From: Pagrus major
Lineage: Eukaryota > Chordata > Actinopteri > Spariformes > Sparidae
DNA: 64,000 nucleotides
NCBI RefSeq assembly: GCF_040436345.1
Contig: NC_133216.1
Coordinates: 14,588,110-14,652,109, forward strand
Direction: 5' to 3'
Shown: in pieces, positions 50,281-59,811 of the stretch
Numbering within the stretch: position 1 is the first letter of the stretch
Layout of the letters: the number at the start of each line of letters is the position of its first letter
Translations under genes and position numbers: made by a program
The notes under the pieces: generated by a model
The model's database searches: none
Seen by the model: only the letters and a program-made list of their open reading frames with translations
Told to the model about the DNA's origin: nothing

Positions 50281-50374
50281 AATGAGTCAGATCTGGAAGA
50301 CAGAATAAGGAACATGTCTGGATCAAACAAACAACAACATGGACAACATAACTCAGCTCTGAACCAAACAGGGC

Positions 50375-50695
50375 CGCAAATAAAAAAATACTTTCAATAT
50401 CAATTAATAGGCCAATAAGTTTGACAACTGATTAATTTCTTAACCAATAAAATATCAAAAGAATGTGAAAAAAAATTCTGAAGTAAAGTCTTATTTTATA
50501 ATTGTTTCTTTTGTCCAACCAGCAGTCCAAACCCCAAAGACTCCTTATTTATGTCTATATCTATGATAAATGACAAGCAAAAGCAGCAAATCTTCACATT
50601 CTAGAGGCTGGAACCAGCAAATATCTGACATTTATGATTGAAAAATTATTTAAATCGACAAATCTATTAATCGACTGATCAATGCAGCTCTACGA
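50375..50695. repeat. Dispersed repeat family B, copy in the mrpl28 leader intron
   Basis: Opposite orientation to the copy at 15920; shows cattctagaggctggaacca and ends atcaatgcagctcta, the GCTGCA terminus. Confidence 0.7.
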
Positions 50696-51534
50696 CATCT
50701 TTGCGTTTATTTAAACCTCCTTTGCTTGTTCTTTCGCTTTTCTTCCACAAGCAGGAGAGGCTTGAATAAATACCATGAACTCTTTAAGTTGATCCAGAGC
50801 TACAAAAGGAAAGGGCCTTTCTGTTTTTAGTTCATTTTTAGTAAACAAGTTTAATTATTAAGGTGGTACAGATCATTTAATACAGCAGACCATTTGTGTT
50901 GAACTGATGAACTGATTTAGCTGACAGAAAATAATTAATTTCAATTTCCATAAAAAGCTGTTTTACTCATTTATCAAGAAGGATTCACTGCCACAGCTTT
51001 AAAAATGTTTAAAGTATTTTGTTTTTCTATGTTTTAATCACTATACACTGAATATTTTGGCTCCTGATCAGACCAAGCAAATACATTCTGGATCTATAAG
51101 TAACAATCATTTTTTATTGTTGTTTATATGCCAATGTCTTTGATTAGTCTATACAATGTCAGAAAACAAAATAGTGATAAAGACCCATAACAATTTCCCA
51201 ATACTCGTTTTGTCTTCCTTACATTAGAGAAGGTTTGGTATTTTACACTAAAAATGACCTTAATTATGAATCAACCATCGAAATTGTTGCTGATCATTTG
51301 AGCCAGATTAACCTGCTACTTTATAGGACACCCCATAAACAAATGGGTGTCTGAGTCCCAGACACCATTATAAATATTTAGAGAAACTCACAAAGTGAAC
51401 TTCCATAACATTAGGCTCGTTAGCATGTTGCTAACTGACAGCGGCTAACCGCACAGTTATTCATTGATTTACTTTGCTAAACAGGGTCTCTATGAGTCTA
51501 ACATAAAGCTGGAAACGCGTTCAAACGTCTGTCT

Positions 51535-51785
51535 TACCGGGTATTAACTAAACAGTTACCTACGTCAAATACAGGGTAGGTTTTCACTCCACGTTATCCC
51601 AAAATCAAGCAGGCAAGGACATACATCATGCATTCTCCGCTACACAGTCGGACTTCCGCTTTCACCGGCCCGCCTACACAGATGGAGGCACATGATTGGA
51701 TGGTGGCCAAGTTCTCACAGATGATTGGCTTTCACGGGCTATCAATCAAACACTTCTTCCGGGATGTAGAACCGGATGTAGATTG
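51535..51785 (-). promoter_or_regulatory. mrpl28: Probable mrpl28 promoter and first untranslated exon
   Basis: Several ETS-type sites: acttccgc (51652-51659), cttccggg (51757-51764) and ccggatgt (51772-51779). Two CCAAT boxes are read as ATTGG at 51695-51699 and 51724-51728. ETS sites (GABP/NRF-2) are usual at genes for mitochondrial proteins. The candidate leader donor lies at about 51537. Confidence 0.5.
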
Positions 51786-51789
51786 AGAT

Positions 51790-52690
51790 TAATTACGCTC
51801 TAATATGTGCAAAATGGATTATCATTCATTTATATTTTTTAAAATCCTCATGTCGTTCTGATGAAGAAAACAACAAGATACAAATGTTTCAAAATCATAA
51901 CAATATTATAAATTAATATTAACTAGATTAAAGTCAAATGAAATGTGTTGCATTATTTTTTGGGGACCAACAATATTTACAAAACACAAAATAAAAATTC
52001 AGATATGTCACGGAATGAACAATCCAGTGAAACACTAAAATGTACCAATATCCATAACTAATTTTGAGTAGTGTGTATTATTAGTTTAATTATGACACAT
52101 TTAGTCTTTGATACATTACAAGTAAAAGTAATACATGCATGAGGCCTGAGTAAATTTAGAGATAATGCTTTAGTGTGAGTGTTCATAATAGGTTAAGAAA
52201 GATGATTACGTGTGCAACGTTATGTATGTATGGATGTGTAAGAATATGTAAGATGATCATATGTTTTGTATATAAAGTGTTATCCTGCATGTTAGCTGTC
52301 ATTTAAACGTGGTAAAAGCACAACACTGATCTTTAAAATGTGGTGGAACACAAAATAGAAATACACAACTTAAAGGAGTGGCCCAAAAATTGTACCCAAG
52401 TACAGTACATGAGTAAATAAGGTTTGATGAAGAAAAGTACTGTGGGAAAATTTTATTGTGAAGTGTTAGAAAGGTGACAGGAAGTAGATCCCGTGACGTG
52501 GACAGGGGAGCTTCACCGCTGTGAAACGTGAAAATAAAACACGACTGTTGAGGTTTTACTAGTTTAAAATGCCAAATGTTCACCATTATTTGAAACAGTA
52601 CGGTAATAACGGACAAAAACAAAAAGTATAATTTATTAACTAAATAATTCCCATATCCTTCGATCAAGATGAACTCGATCAATCAATTAA
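51790..52690. other. Intergenic region mrpl28 promoter to tRNA-Sec
   Basis: AT-rich sequence with a family C fragment near 52370-52420. No gene recognised; the 127-residue open frame at 52299-52682 has no domain and overlaps the repeat. Confidence 0.55.
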
Positions 52691-52696
52691 TCATAC

Positions 52697-52700
52697 AAAA
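52697..52700 (-). terminator. RNA polymerase III terminator of tRNA-Sec
   Basis: Four T residues on the minus strand, 17 nt past the mature 3' end. Confidence 0.6.
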
Positions 52701-52716
52701 TCAATCGTAATCATGT

Positions 52717-52803
52717 CGCCCGAAAGGTGGAATTGAACCACTATGCCGCTAAGCATCTACAGGTTTGAAGCCTGCACCCCGGACCACCGAGGCTCATCCG
52801 GGC
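52717..52803 (-). tRNA. trnau1: tRNA-Sec (anticodon TCA)
   Basis: An 87-nt gene with the unusual length and shape of eukaryotic selenocysteine tRNA. The 5' end GCCCGGATGA pairs with the 3' end TTTCGGGCG in a long acceptor stem. The anticodon TCA is read from 52768 to 52766 within the loop CTTCAAA, and the T arm carries GGTTCAATTCC. The long variable arm, ATGC-TTAGC-GGCAT, can pair. It differs from human at a few positions, and those in the variable arm keep pairing. It delivers Sec at UGA codons in selenoprotein mRNAs with SECIS elements. No CCA is encoded, as expected in eukaryotes. Confidence 0.97.
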
Positions 52804-52825
52804 ACTTTAACAAAGCGACATCAGG

Positions 52826-52880
52826 TATATTTATACATCGTACCAACAAGATCGTCCTCAGTCATGGTGTCGACTGAAAA
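52826..52880 (-). promoter_or_regulatory. External (type 3) Pol III promoter of tRNA-Sec
   Basis: A TATA box (tataaatata, 52835-52826) lies 23-32 nt before the gene. A PSE-like segment with caccatgactgagg occurs about 55-70 nt upstream (near 52860-52875). tRNA-Sec is known to depend on external TATA and PSE elements. The upstream SPH/ZNF143 element was looked for and not clearly found. Confidence 0.6.
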
Positions 52881-54090
52881 ACTACAGAAACTTTACATTT
52901 AGCAGAGAGAGCTCGTACACACAAAGTACAACCACATCCCGGATGTCCTAAAGCAGATTTATTTCAAATAAACGCAATAAAAGCAAACATTGTGTGGTCT
53001 GTCCTGTATTATGTAAAGCAGATGCATTGTGATTGGCTGTCTGGCAATAAAAAGGTGGAGCCACATTGCATCGTTACAGGTTAGAGATATGTTCAGGAAT
53101 AAGACAACTGTTCCCAGGGTAAAGGTTGTTTTTTTAGATCTAAGCTTGAGAACACAAACTGGTGAAGGGCTTGGCTTTTATTTTTAACACTGTATTTCAA
53201 ACAAGCCTAAGGAAGTACAACATTTTACATAAAATATATCCAGTTAAGTGTCTTGTTGCTAAGTTTACAGATGTTGCTTTGTCTTGTACCTTTTGTAAAG
53301 TATAGAAACAATCTCTCACCTTAAATATATTGTTTGTTACTATTATAATCCTGATGATAGCGCTCTTGAGTATGTGATCAACTTCATCATACTATATGCA
53401 AACATTTTTATTCACAAACAGATATTATCTAGATCCTTTCCCAATTTTAATCTTATGTTATTTGTATTCTCCTTGCTTGATGTCCTTATGTAGCTTTTTT
53501 TTTTGCCCGCATACTTTACCTTACTTTTTTGTTTTCCTCAATTCTTTGTAAACTGTTCTCTTCACTATTTGTGACTATTTTGTCTCAATATACATTGTAC
53601 TTCTTGTGGATGTTTGGCATTCACTTAGGTAAAAGTAGCAACATCATACTGTAAAACTACATTCATCAACATTTTACTTAAGTAAAAGTATAAAGAAGTG
53701 TTAGCAACAAAACATACAAAAAATATTAAAACTAAAAGTACTCATTGTGCAGAATAAATGTTATATTATTTTTTGAATTATCTAAACAAATGTATTATTC
53801 TACATCCTTTTGCTACTTATATATTGTTTTAATCTTAAAATTAAAAGAGACACACTATATGTCACACATTATAGTTTATTTCAATACATACATGGATGAG
53901 AAGCAAGAAGAAACAAGAAAAACTGCCTCAGTTTTCACTGAAGTTCACTTGATATTACATAAAAATCTTTGGTGCAGCACCGTGTTAATGTTGTAAAACT
54001 AACAGAACATTTGCACATAATGTGCAGGCAGTGTTTTGAGTCAGACAACATCCATTTTCTTTACTTTTACATCATTAAATGGCTGCCAGA
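52880..54090. other. Intergenic region tRNA-Sec to the ZnT1-like gene
   Basis: AT-rich sequence with a family C fragment at about 53625-53740. No gene recognised. Confidence 0.55.
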
Positions 54091-54097
54091 TCATTAA

Positions 54098-54103
54098 TTT
54101 ATT
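54098..54103 (-). terminator. Poly(A) signal, ZnT1-like gene
   Basis: AATAAA on the minus strand, only about 31-36 nt past the stop codon, implying a very short 3' UTR. An alternative lies near 53876. Confidence 0.45.
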
Positions 54104-54133
54104 TTTCTCCAGATCTTTGGTGTAAACTGTCAT

Positions 54134-57100
54134 TCAGAGGTACGTGTTCTCAATAACCAGTGTCTGAGGCTCTTCCTTTGTTTCCCCAGCGGGTGGTGCC
54201 AACAGGCGGCTGGTCTCATCCTCTAGGGGAGAGCAGCACATACTCCCACTGCAAGCCTTTCCGCAGGCCAGGTTGCAGGCCAGGACCCCACCCAGGGCGG
54301 GGTCTTCTCTGTGGAGGACAGGGGTGGCGTCACCCCCACTGCCTGCAGAGGACGCAGAGCAGGAAACAAACTCTGGCTGAACGGTGCAGCTGCTCACTCC
54401 TACACTCCGCAGCACCTTTGTGACCCCCGACATTAGATCAGAACACCTTTAAAAAAACAACATTAAACATTTTTAATCTGGACAAAAACATATTCATGAT
54501 AGCCAGTCGATAACCACCCTGAGAATCTGAAAGATTAATGTTAGTACGATTAACTTTCTGTGTAAGTAAAGTGTAAAGCTTGTGATAGACTGGTGACCTG
54601 TCCAGGGTGGAGCACACCTCCGCCACAACAGATATATGGATGATAAATAAGCTGTGTCCCATCCAAAGCATAAAGTAAAACTTTATCAAACTATATAGCT
54701 ATTTAAATCAGTCACTGACCATTTTCTTTTCACCTCACTGCTCTACATGTGATTTTTTACACAAGAAAAGAAATATCTTCATGTATAACATTTGCTGAAT
54801 TAACAAGTAGACCAACATAGTTAAGAATGTGTTGTAGACAGTTTATAAAGTAAAGCATTATTTGAAGGGAGTCTGGTGACTTCCTCCACGGATGACAAAG
54901 ATGTAGCATTTATTGCTTCGTATTCACTGTTTTTGTAAAGTTTGACATGTTTAACGTCAATAAATTGTTGTTTTCTTTAATACATTTGCTGTAAATGATG
55001 AAATCAGTGGAAACAATGTGTTCAAACAGCTGCTTGAAGGTAAGATGCACTTCAGACATGGAAGCAAACAGGCTGGTAGAGATTTGCCTCGACAAGCTGA
55101 CACTTTTTACATGGAAAGAGAGAATGTATTGTATTCTCAGTGGGCATGATATAAAAAGATTGAACCACTCATACAGAAGTCAAACTTTTCCACTTCACCT
55201 GTGTGCTGGAAAGCCACCATGACAGTGCACATGCACAGTGGCCACAATGAATGATTCAGATTCCTGCCAGACATGGAGGTCGTGCACACCCTGCACCCCA
55301 GGAACGCTCGCAATCCTCCGTCTGAGATCAGTCACACAAATGTGTGGAGGTGTGGCCTGTAGCAGCAGCAGTCCGTACCTGTGCACCTGGAGAGCAGTGA
55401 CGCAACAGAAACAGTCAGTGCAGGTTTGGATACAGCTGCAGTAAATATGAACAACATGAATACATTTTTCAAATCTGTCCTTCTCAGAGACTGACCTGTG
55501 GCATAGCTGCGACACCCAGCACAATCACAGCCAGCATGGTGAGGCCAGGATCCAGGTAAATTATAAGTCTACAGGTTCCTTGGCTCTGCAGGCACTGTGG
55601 GCCCATCAGCAGCAGCACCAGGTTAGTGATCAGAGCCAGAAGGGGGGTACAAAGGTCCACAAGAACAAAGGCGAACGACGAAAGACAGGCTTTCCACTGG
55701 CTGGTTAGTACAGGACTCCTGATGTGAATTGATGCCTCGGAGACTGGGGAGGTATTCAATGCTTTTTGACTCGCTGAAAGGAGAGAACACAGTAAAGTAT
55801 GATCGTCTCAAGAACTTTTCTACATGTTCGATCACAAAAAACATCACATTTCATTGATAACTTTAACGAGAAACAATCTGTTTCCGCATTTCTCTAACTT
55901 TTGTTTTTGTTTTCTGTCCCCACAAGCTGCAAGCTGTGTCACTCCCTCACTCTCTATAGCTTCCTCCTCCTCCTCCTCCTCCTCTCTTTTCATTCAGGCT
56001 CCCTTCTGATGGACCACAGGCCCCTGGGACCATCTACCTCTCCTGGCTCCTGCTGCCTGACATATTGATGCATATTGATCGTCATAGCCTGGGCTCCGCT
56101 CGCTCATCGCTGTCCTCTGTTTTACTCTCCTTATATCTGTATTTCTGTAAAATTTGATGCCTCTTCACTCTGATCTTCTCTGTTTTACTGCTAATTATCT
56201 TGTGTGGCCCGCCCTGTTCCAGGTCACCATGGTGGAGAGGAGGTCCTGCATGTGGCTCGGGCACCACTTGGCGATGCCTCGTCTGGAGCCACGCACTTAA
56301 CATATATTATAATTTGTATCAGATATTCTGTCAATGCAACTTGTAAACTGTGATTTTGTTGTTCTGTTCTGTACATGCGACATCTATTGCATGTCTGTCC
56401 TTCTTGGGAGAGGGATCCCTCCTCTGTGCCTCCTCCTGAGGTTTCTTCCATCTTTTTTTTCCCTGTTAAAGGTCTAAGTTCACTGTACAGATAGTAAAGC
56501 CCATTGAGACAATGTGATTGTGATTTTGTGCTATATAAATAAAATAAATCTGAAATAGCTAGACTCTCTTACCAAGATGTCCCGAGCAGGTTTTGTCTTT
56601 GGAAATCTCTGTGATGTCTTCTGAATCGCCTCCTGACTGTGGTTCTGGGGTTGGGGAGTCAGTGTCAGGGATGCAGGAGGTTCCCGGGTTACAGAGGACG
56701 AGTGCCGTATTGTGGAACGAGGCCTCCGCAGCAGACTGGACTGTATGGCTAACGTCACTGAGGACTCGCCCTGGATCTGCCTCACCTTTGGCTTCCTCTT
56801 CATCCAAGACTGTGAGAGTCAAACAGAGGAATGAAAAACAAATATGGCCTCTGTTTGATGTTACTTAAAGCTGAATATACACTTTTTTTATTATACACAC
56901 TTGGCAGATACTTCAAAGTGAAATCTGCCCCAGAGATACCATCACCTGGACAGCCACACTAGATTATTATTACATAATGCTGTATAAATATGTACTTTAA
57001 CTAACTAACGTCTGGTCCACATTGGTCTAAACTCCAGCTTCCAGAATCATCTTCCATAAACCATATTCACAAGGCGGCCATTTCCCACATGTTGTACTGC

Positions 57101-59036
57101 AGTTTTCCAGGTTTTAAGTCCATAAACGTAAGGAATAAACCAAATTGTTATCATTTCACCACTTCCTGATTGATCAGCAAGTGAAAAGACAATGGATAGT
57201 GCCTCCCGTTAGCTTAGTTTATTATCAAGACCAGAAACAAAAGGAAACAGCTAACATATTGTTTTTACATTTTGGTTTTTGTACAGGTTTACAGGAACAA
57301 ACGAGGTACAACGAGTTGTGAGCTTTAAAGGGGTTGTTTGGTGGATTTTGTTACCTTTGGACAGAGCCAGGCTAGCTGTGTGCCCATGTTTCCAGTCTTT
57401 ATGCTAACTCGGTGCTGACTCTTGCTTCATGTCTACCCCTATAGACAGGGTACTCAGCTTCTTAATTAACTCTCAGCAAAAATGTGTGTTTCCCAACTGC
57501 TCCGTTATAATCCTGATTTAATAGTAGTCATAGAAGTTTGAAAGCAGGTGAAGGTATGCAGCTTTTTAATGTTACCTCCCCCGACTTTATTGTTTGCAGT
57601 GCATAAGGGGCTCAGCATGCGTCTGAAATCTCCTCCTTGTACACTTTTTCAATGGTGAGAACTCGCGTATCACAAGTGCCTTACAAGCAGCTGTGCAGAG
57701 GTGAGAAGATTAGCAGGCTTTGTACTGCTCACTCAAACTCTCGGTGTTTGCTGCCTCCATGACTTATCACATTAACAACTAGGAGAATGTGCATCGCTAT
57801 CCCCATTTATGTTGTTCTTTGCATCTTGCTTCTCTGTATGACAGTAGGCTTCAGCTGCTTTTGAGAGCCATTCAGACTACAAACTCTTTTGCTATTAGAT
57901 TACTTGGATTTTCCCTATATACTCTCATCATTTCAAACATATTGAACCGTGAAGCCTCCTTCCTGGATGGCAAATATATATATGCTTTTATCCAAGATCC
58001 ACATTTTTGCGCTATGCTGTATCTGTCGGTGCTTTTAATGGTACCAATTCTCTGTAAAAGCAAGCTTTCTGTTGATTTAATGTGTTATTTTTAGGCCTAT
58101 ACACTTAATTCTGGTTCTGTCTCTTTTATCTCCTTTGTTTCTCTTGTCGTCTCCCTATAAAGGTCACAAGTTTCTCACTTTCTACAAAATCATCAGTTCT
58201 GCTTTTAGACATATTGATGCATCATTAATAAAATGTTCAGCTGTTTTCCTTTTCGAATGGTCTCTATGATGAGCTTACACGATTAAACAAGCGTCCTGCA
58301 GGAGGAGGATAAACACCGACTACAACCTGGCAACCCAAACCTTGAGATGCTAAAAATCAGCCTGTATAAAATGCTACCACATATCGTTATACTGTATATT
58401 TGTGCACTAGCTGTCAAAGTGAACATGTCATCCGTCTGTAATGTTACCTTTGTGGTTCACTTCAACATGAGATTCGGTTTCCGGGGCCTGCTGATGGTCC
58501 AAGTTCAGCCAGAGCATTAGCATCTTATGGAGCAGACTTACAGTGGTGACCACTACAAGCAACAGGGGGCGCTTTATTGGTTTTGGCTCCATGCATATGG
58601 GGACAATTTCCAAAATGTAGGAGAGACACAGACTAGCCAGGAAGAGAGCAGAAACGAAAGTCCCTACAGATTGAATCCTGCAGTTGGTGGGGGCCAGACT
58701 GCAGTCGAGAGCTGGAGGAGAGAGTTCAGGCTGATGCTGATCTAGGACGGTTGACCCATCAGTGGGGGTCTGGGTGCCAGGTAGAGGTTTGATGAATGAC
58801 TCTGACTGTGCTGCTGATGAGGAAGAGGAAGCATGTGGAGGAGGCGCAGGGGAGTCCGAAGAGGAGAGAGGAGGTTTTTTTACACCTGCCTGATTAAGAG
58901 CCATGCGCGTGAGGATTAAGAGTGTGTGGAAACTGTCCGCCAGCATGATGAGCGAGTGGCACATCTGACTGATGACGACCTGGCACCCCAGCAGCAGGAG
59001 GGTCACTCCCAGCATGCACCAGTGTAGCACCCTCAT
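54134..59036 (-). CDS. ZnT1 (SLC30A1)-like cation diffusion facilitator, divergent
   Basis: Homologue of the plasma-membrane zinc exporter ZnT1. Five coding exons on the minus strand: 59036-58448, 56809-56573, 55773-55496, 55386-55199, 54446-54134, giving 534 residues (human ZnT1 507); all junctions are GT-AG and in frame. Hydrophobic segments lie near 8-22, 26-46, 122-143, 156-177, 306-326 and 345-365, the expected six. The cytosolic CDF domain has VQGVHDLHVW (HDLHVW 403-408), and the Cys motif CxxxCxxxCxxxxCC at 488-502 matches ZnT1 exactly. Differences: TM2 reads HTLLI (H37, I41) where ZnT1 has HMLSD, and TM5 reads FVLVD (F311, D315) where ZnT1 has HVLGD. The TM2-TM3 loop holds an added Ser/Pro-rich stretch (about 48-117), and the TM4-TM5 loop is acidic and Ser-rich with no His-rich run. 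Start: first ATG after an acceptor at 59045, where the protein matches the ZnT1 start. Zinc transport is doubtful; a regulatory or partner role is possible. Confidence 0.88.
54590..54650 (+). repeat. Retroelement fragment in ZnT1-like intron 4
   Basis: Contains gactggtgacctgtccaggg and gagcacacctccgcc, a phrase common in fish retroelement tails. Confidence 0.45.
55915..56560 (+). repeat. Retroelement 3'-region remnant in ZnT1-like intron 2
   Basis: Holds a (CTC)n run, a segment with caccatggtggagaggaggt, then gggagagggatccctcctct, ctgaggtttcttccatcttt and tgtgctatataaataaaata in the order found in abundant fish retroelement tails. It fills most of intron 2 (55774-56572). Confidence 0.65.
57190..57490. 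repeat. Family E copy in ZnT1-like intron 1
   Basis: Shares ggattttgttacctttggac, gccaggctagctgtg and tttccagtctttatgctaac with family E elsewhere. The rest of intron 1 (56810-58447) shows nothing recognisable. Confidence 0.6.
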
Positions 59037-59102
59037 ACCTGCAACTGAGAGAATAAAGTGCACACTGAAATATTGCATTCAAAAACATCATCACTTGTTT
59101 TT

Positions 59103-59129
59103 ACAACCTAACCTAACCTAACCTAACCA
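59103..59129 (+). repeat. Short (CCTAA)n tandem repeat
   Basis: Four to five units of CCTAA just upstream of the ZnT1-like first coding exon. It is a pentamer and not the vertebrate telomere hexamer. Confidence 0.85.
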
Positions 59130-59159
59130 AGCTATTCTGTTTATGTCTGCTTCCCCATG

Positions 59160-59608
59160 AGATCACGTCAGAGGTTTTCGCAGTATTTATGAAGAAAGAT
59201 GACACTTCTAGTTGTAATGTCTGTAAAATGATGATTTTAAGTAAAAGTGGAAACTCCAGCAATATCCTGAAGCATCTTTCTACACAACAAGGGCTTAAAT
59301 TCCAGGAATGTCATGTATTTGACAACCGAGCATCATGTCTGTTAACCAAGGTAAATACGCTGTTTTGTAATAACATCAGCATCAGACAGGCAACAAAGCA
59401 TAACATTTTCATAGACAAAGAAAAACTTAAACAAATGCTGTACAAATATTCTCCCATTGAATCCATTTTAGAGGGAATCAAGAACCAGTTCCAGATTAAA
59501 CAGAGCGACAAACAGTGGAGTTTTTGCACACCTGAGTCACAAACATGCCTTTTTTCTACTCATTTTTCTGCACTGTGTTCAGACTCAGAGACGATAAAAA
59601 ACAGATAA
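59160..59608 (+). pseudogene. BED-type zinc-finger fragment of a hAT-like transposase
   Basis: In frame upstream of and through the ATG at 59189, the translation reads EVFAVFMKKDDTSSCNVCK, then SGNSSNILKHLS. The C-x2-C ... H pattern with NxLKHL is that of BED fingers found in hAT transposases. The final His is not in the usual place (HLSTQQG), and no RNase-H-like catalytic domain follows within 5 kb. The frame ends at 59608. Taken as a truncated remnant; a domesticated short gene is less likely. Confidence 0.5.
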
Positions 59609-59689
59609 TTAACCCGTGTAGGCCAAAAATGTGTCAAAATTGACACTGGTATCAATAAAACTTATCAATTTCCATCCTTAGTACAGTGC

Positions 59690-59811
59690 ATTTATTATGC
59701 TAATACTGTACTTTTACTTCAGCAAAATGCGTGACTGTCAAGAGTATCTCACTGTGGTTTTACTACTTTTACTTTACTTTAAAAAGATCTGACTACTTCT
59801 TCACCACTGAC
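59690..59811 (-). repeat. Family C MITE fragment
   Basis: Ends ttcttcaccactg, the CAGTGGTG terminus inverted, with acttttactttactt motifs inside. Confidence 0.6.

Noticed and set aside
52299-52682. 127-codon minus-strand frame beside tRNA-Sec
   Set aside because: Overlaps a family C repeat fragment and is low-complexity in its hydrophobic part.
54160-54423. Plus-strand frame across the last ZnT1-like exon
   Set aside because: Antisense shadow; the minus-strand frame matches the ZnT1 C terminus.
55824-56451. Open frames within ZnT1-like intron 2
   Set aside because: They fall inside a retroelement tail and do not join the flanking exons in frame.
59103-59129. Interstitial telomere repeat
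   Set aside because: The unit is CCTAA, not the vertebrate CCCTAA, and there are only four to five units.
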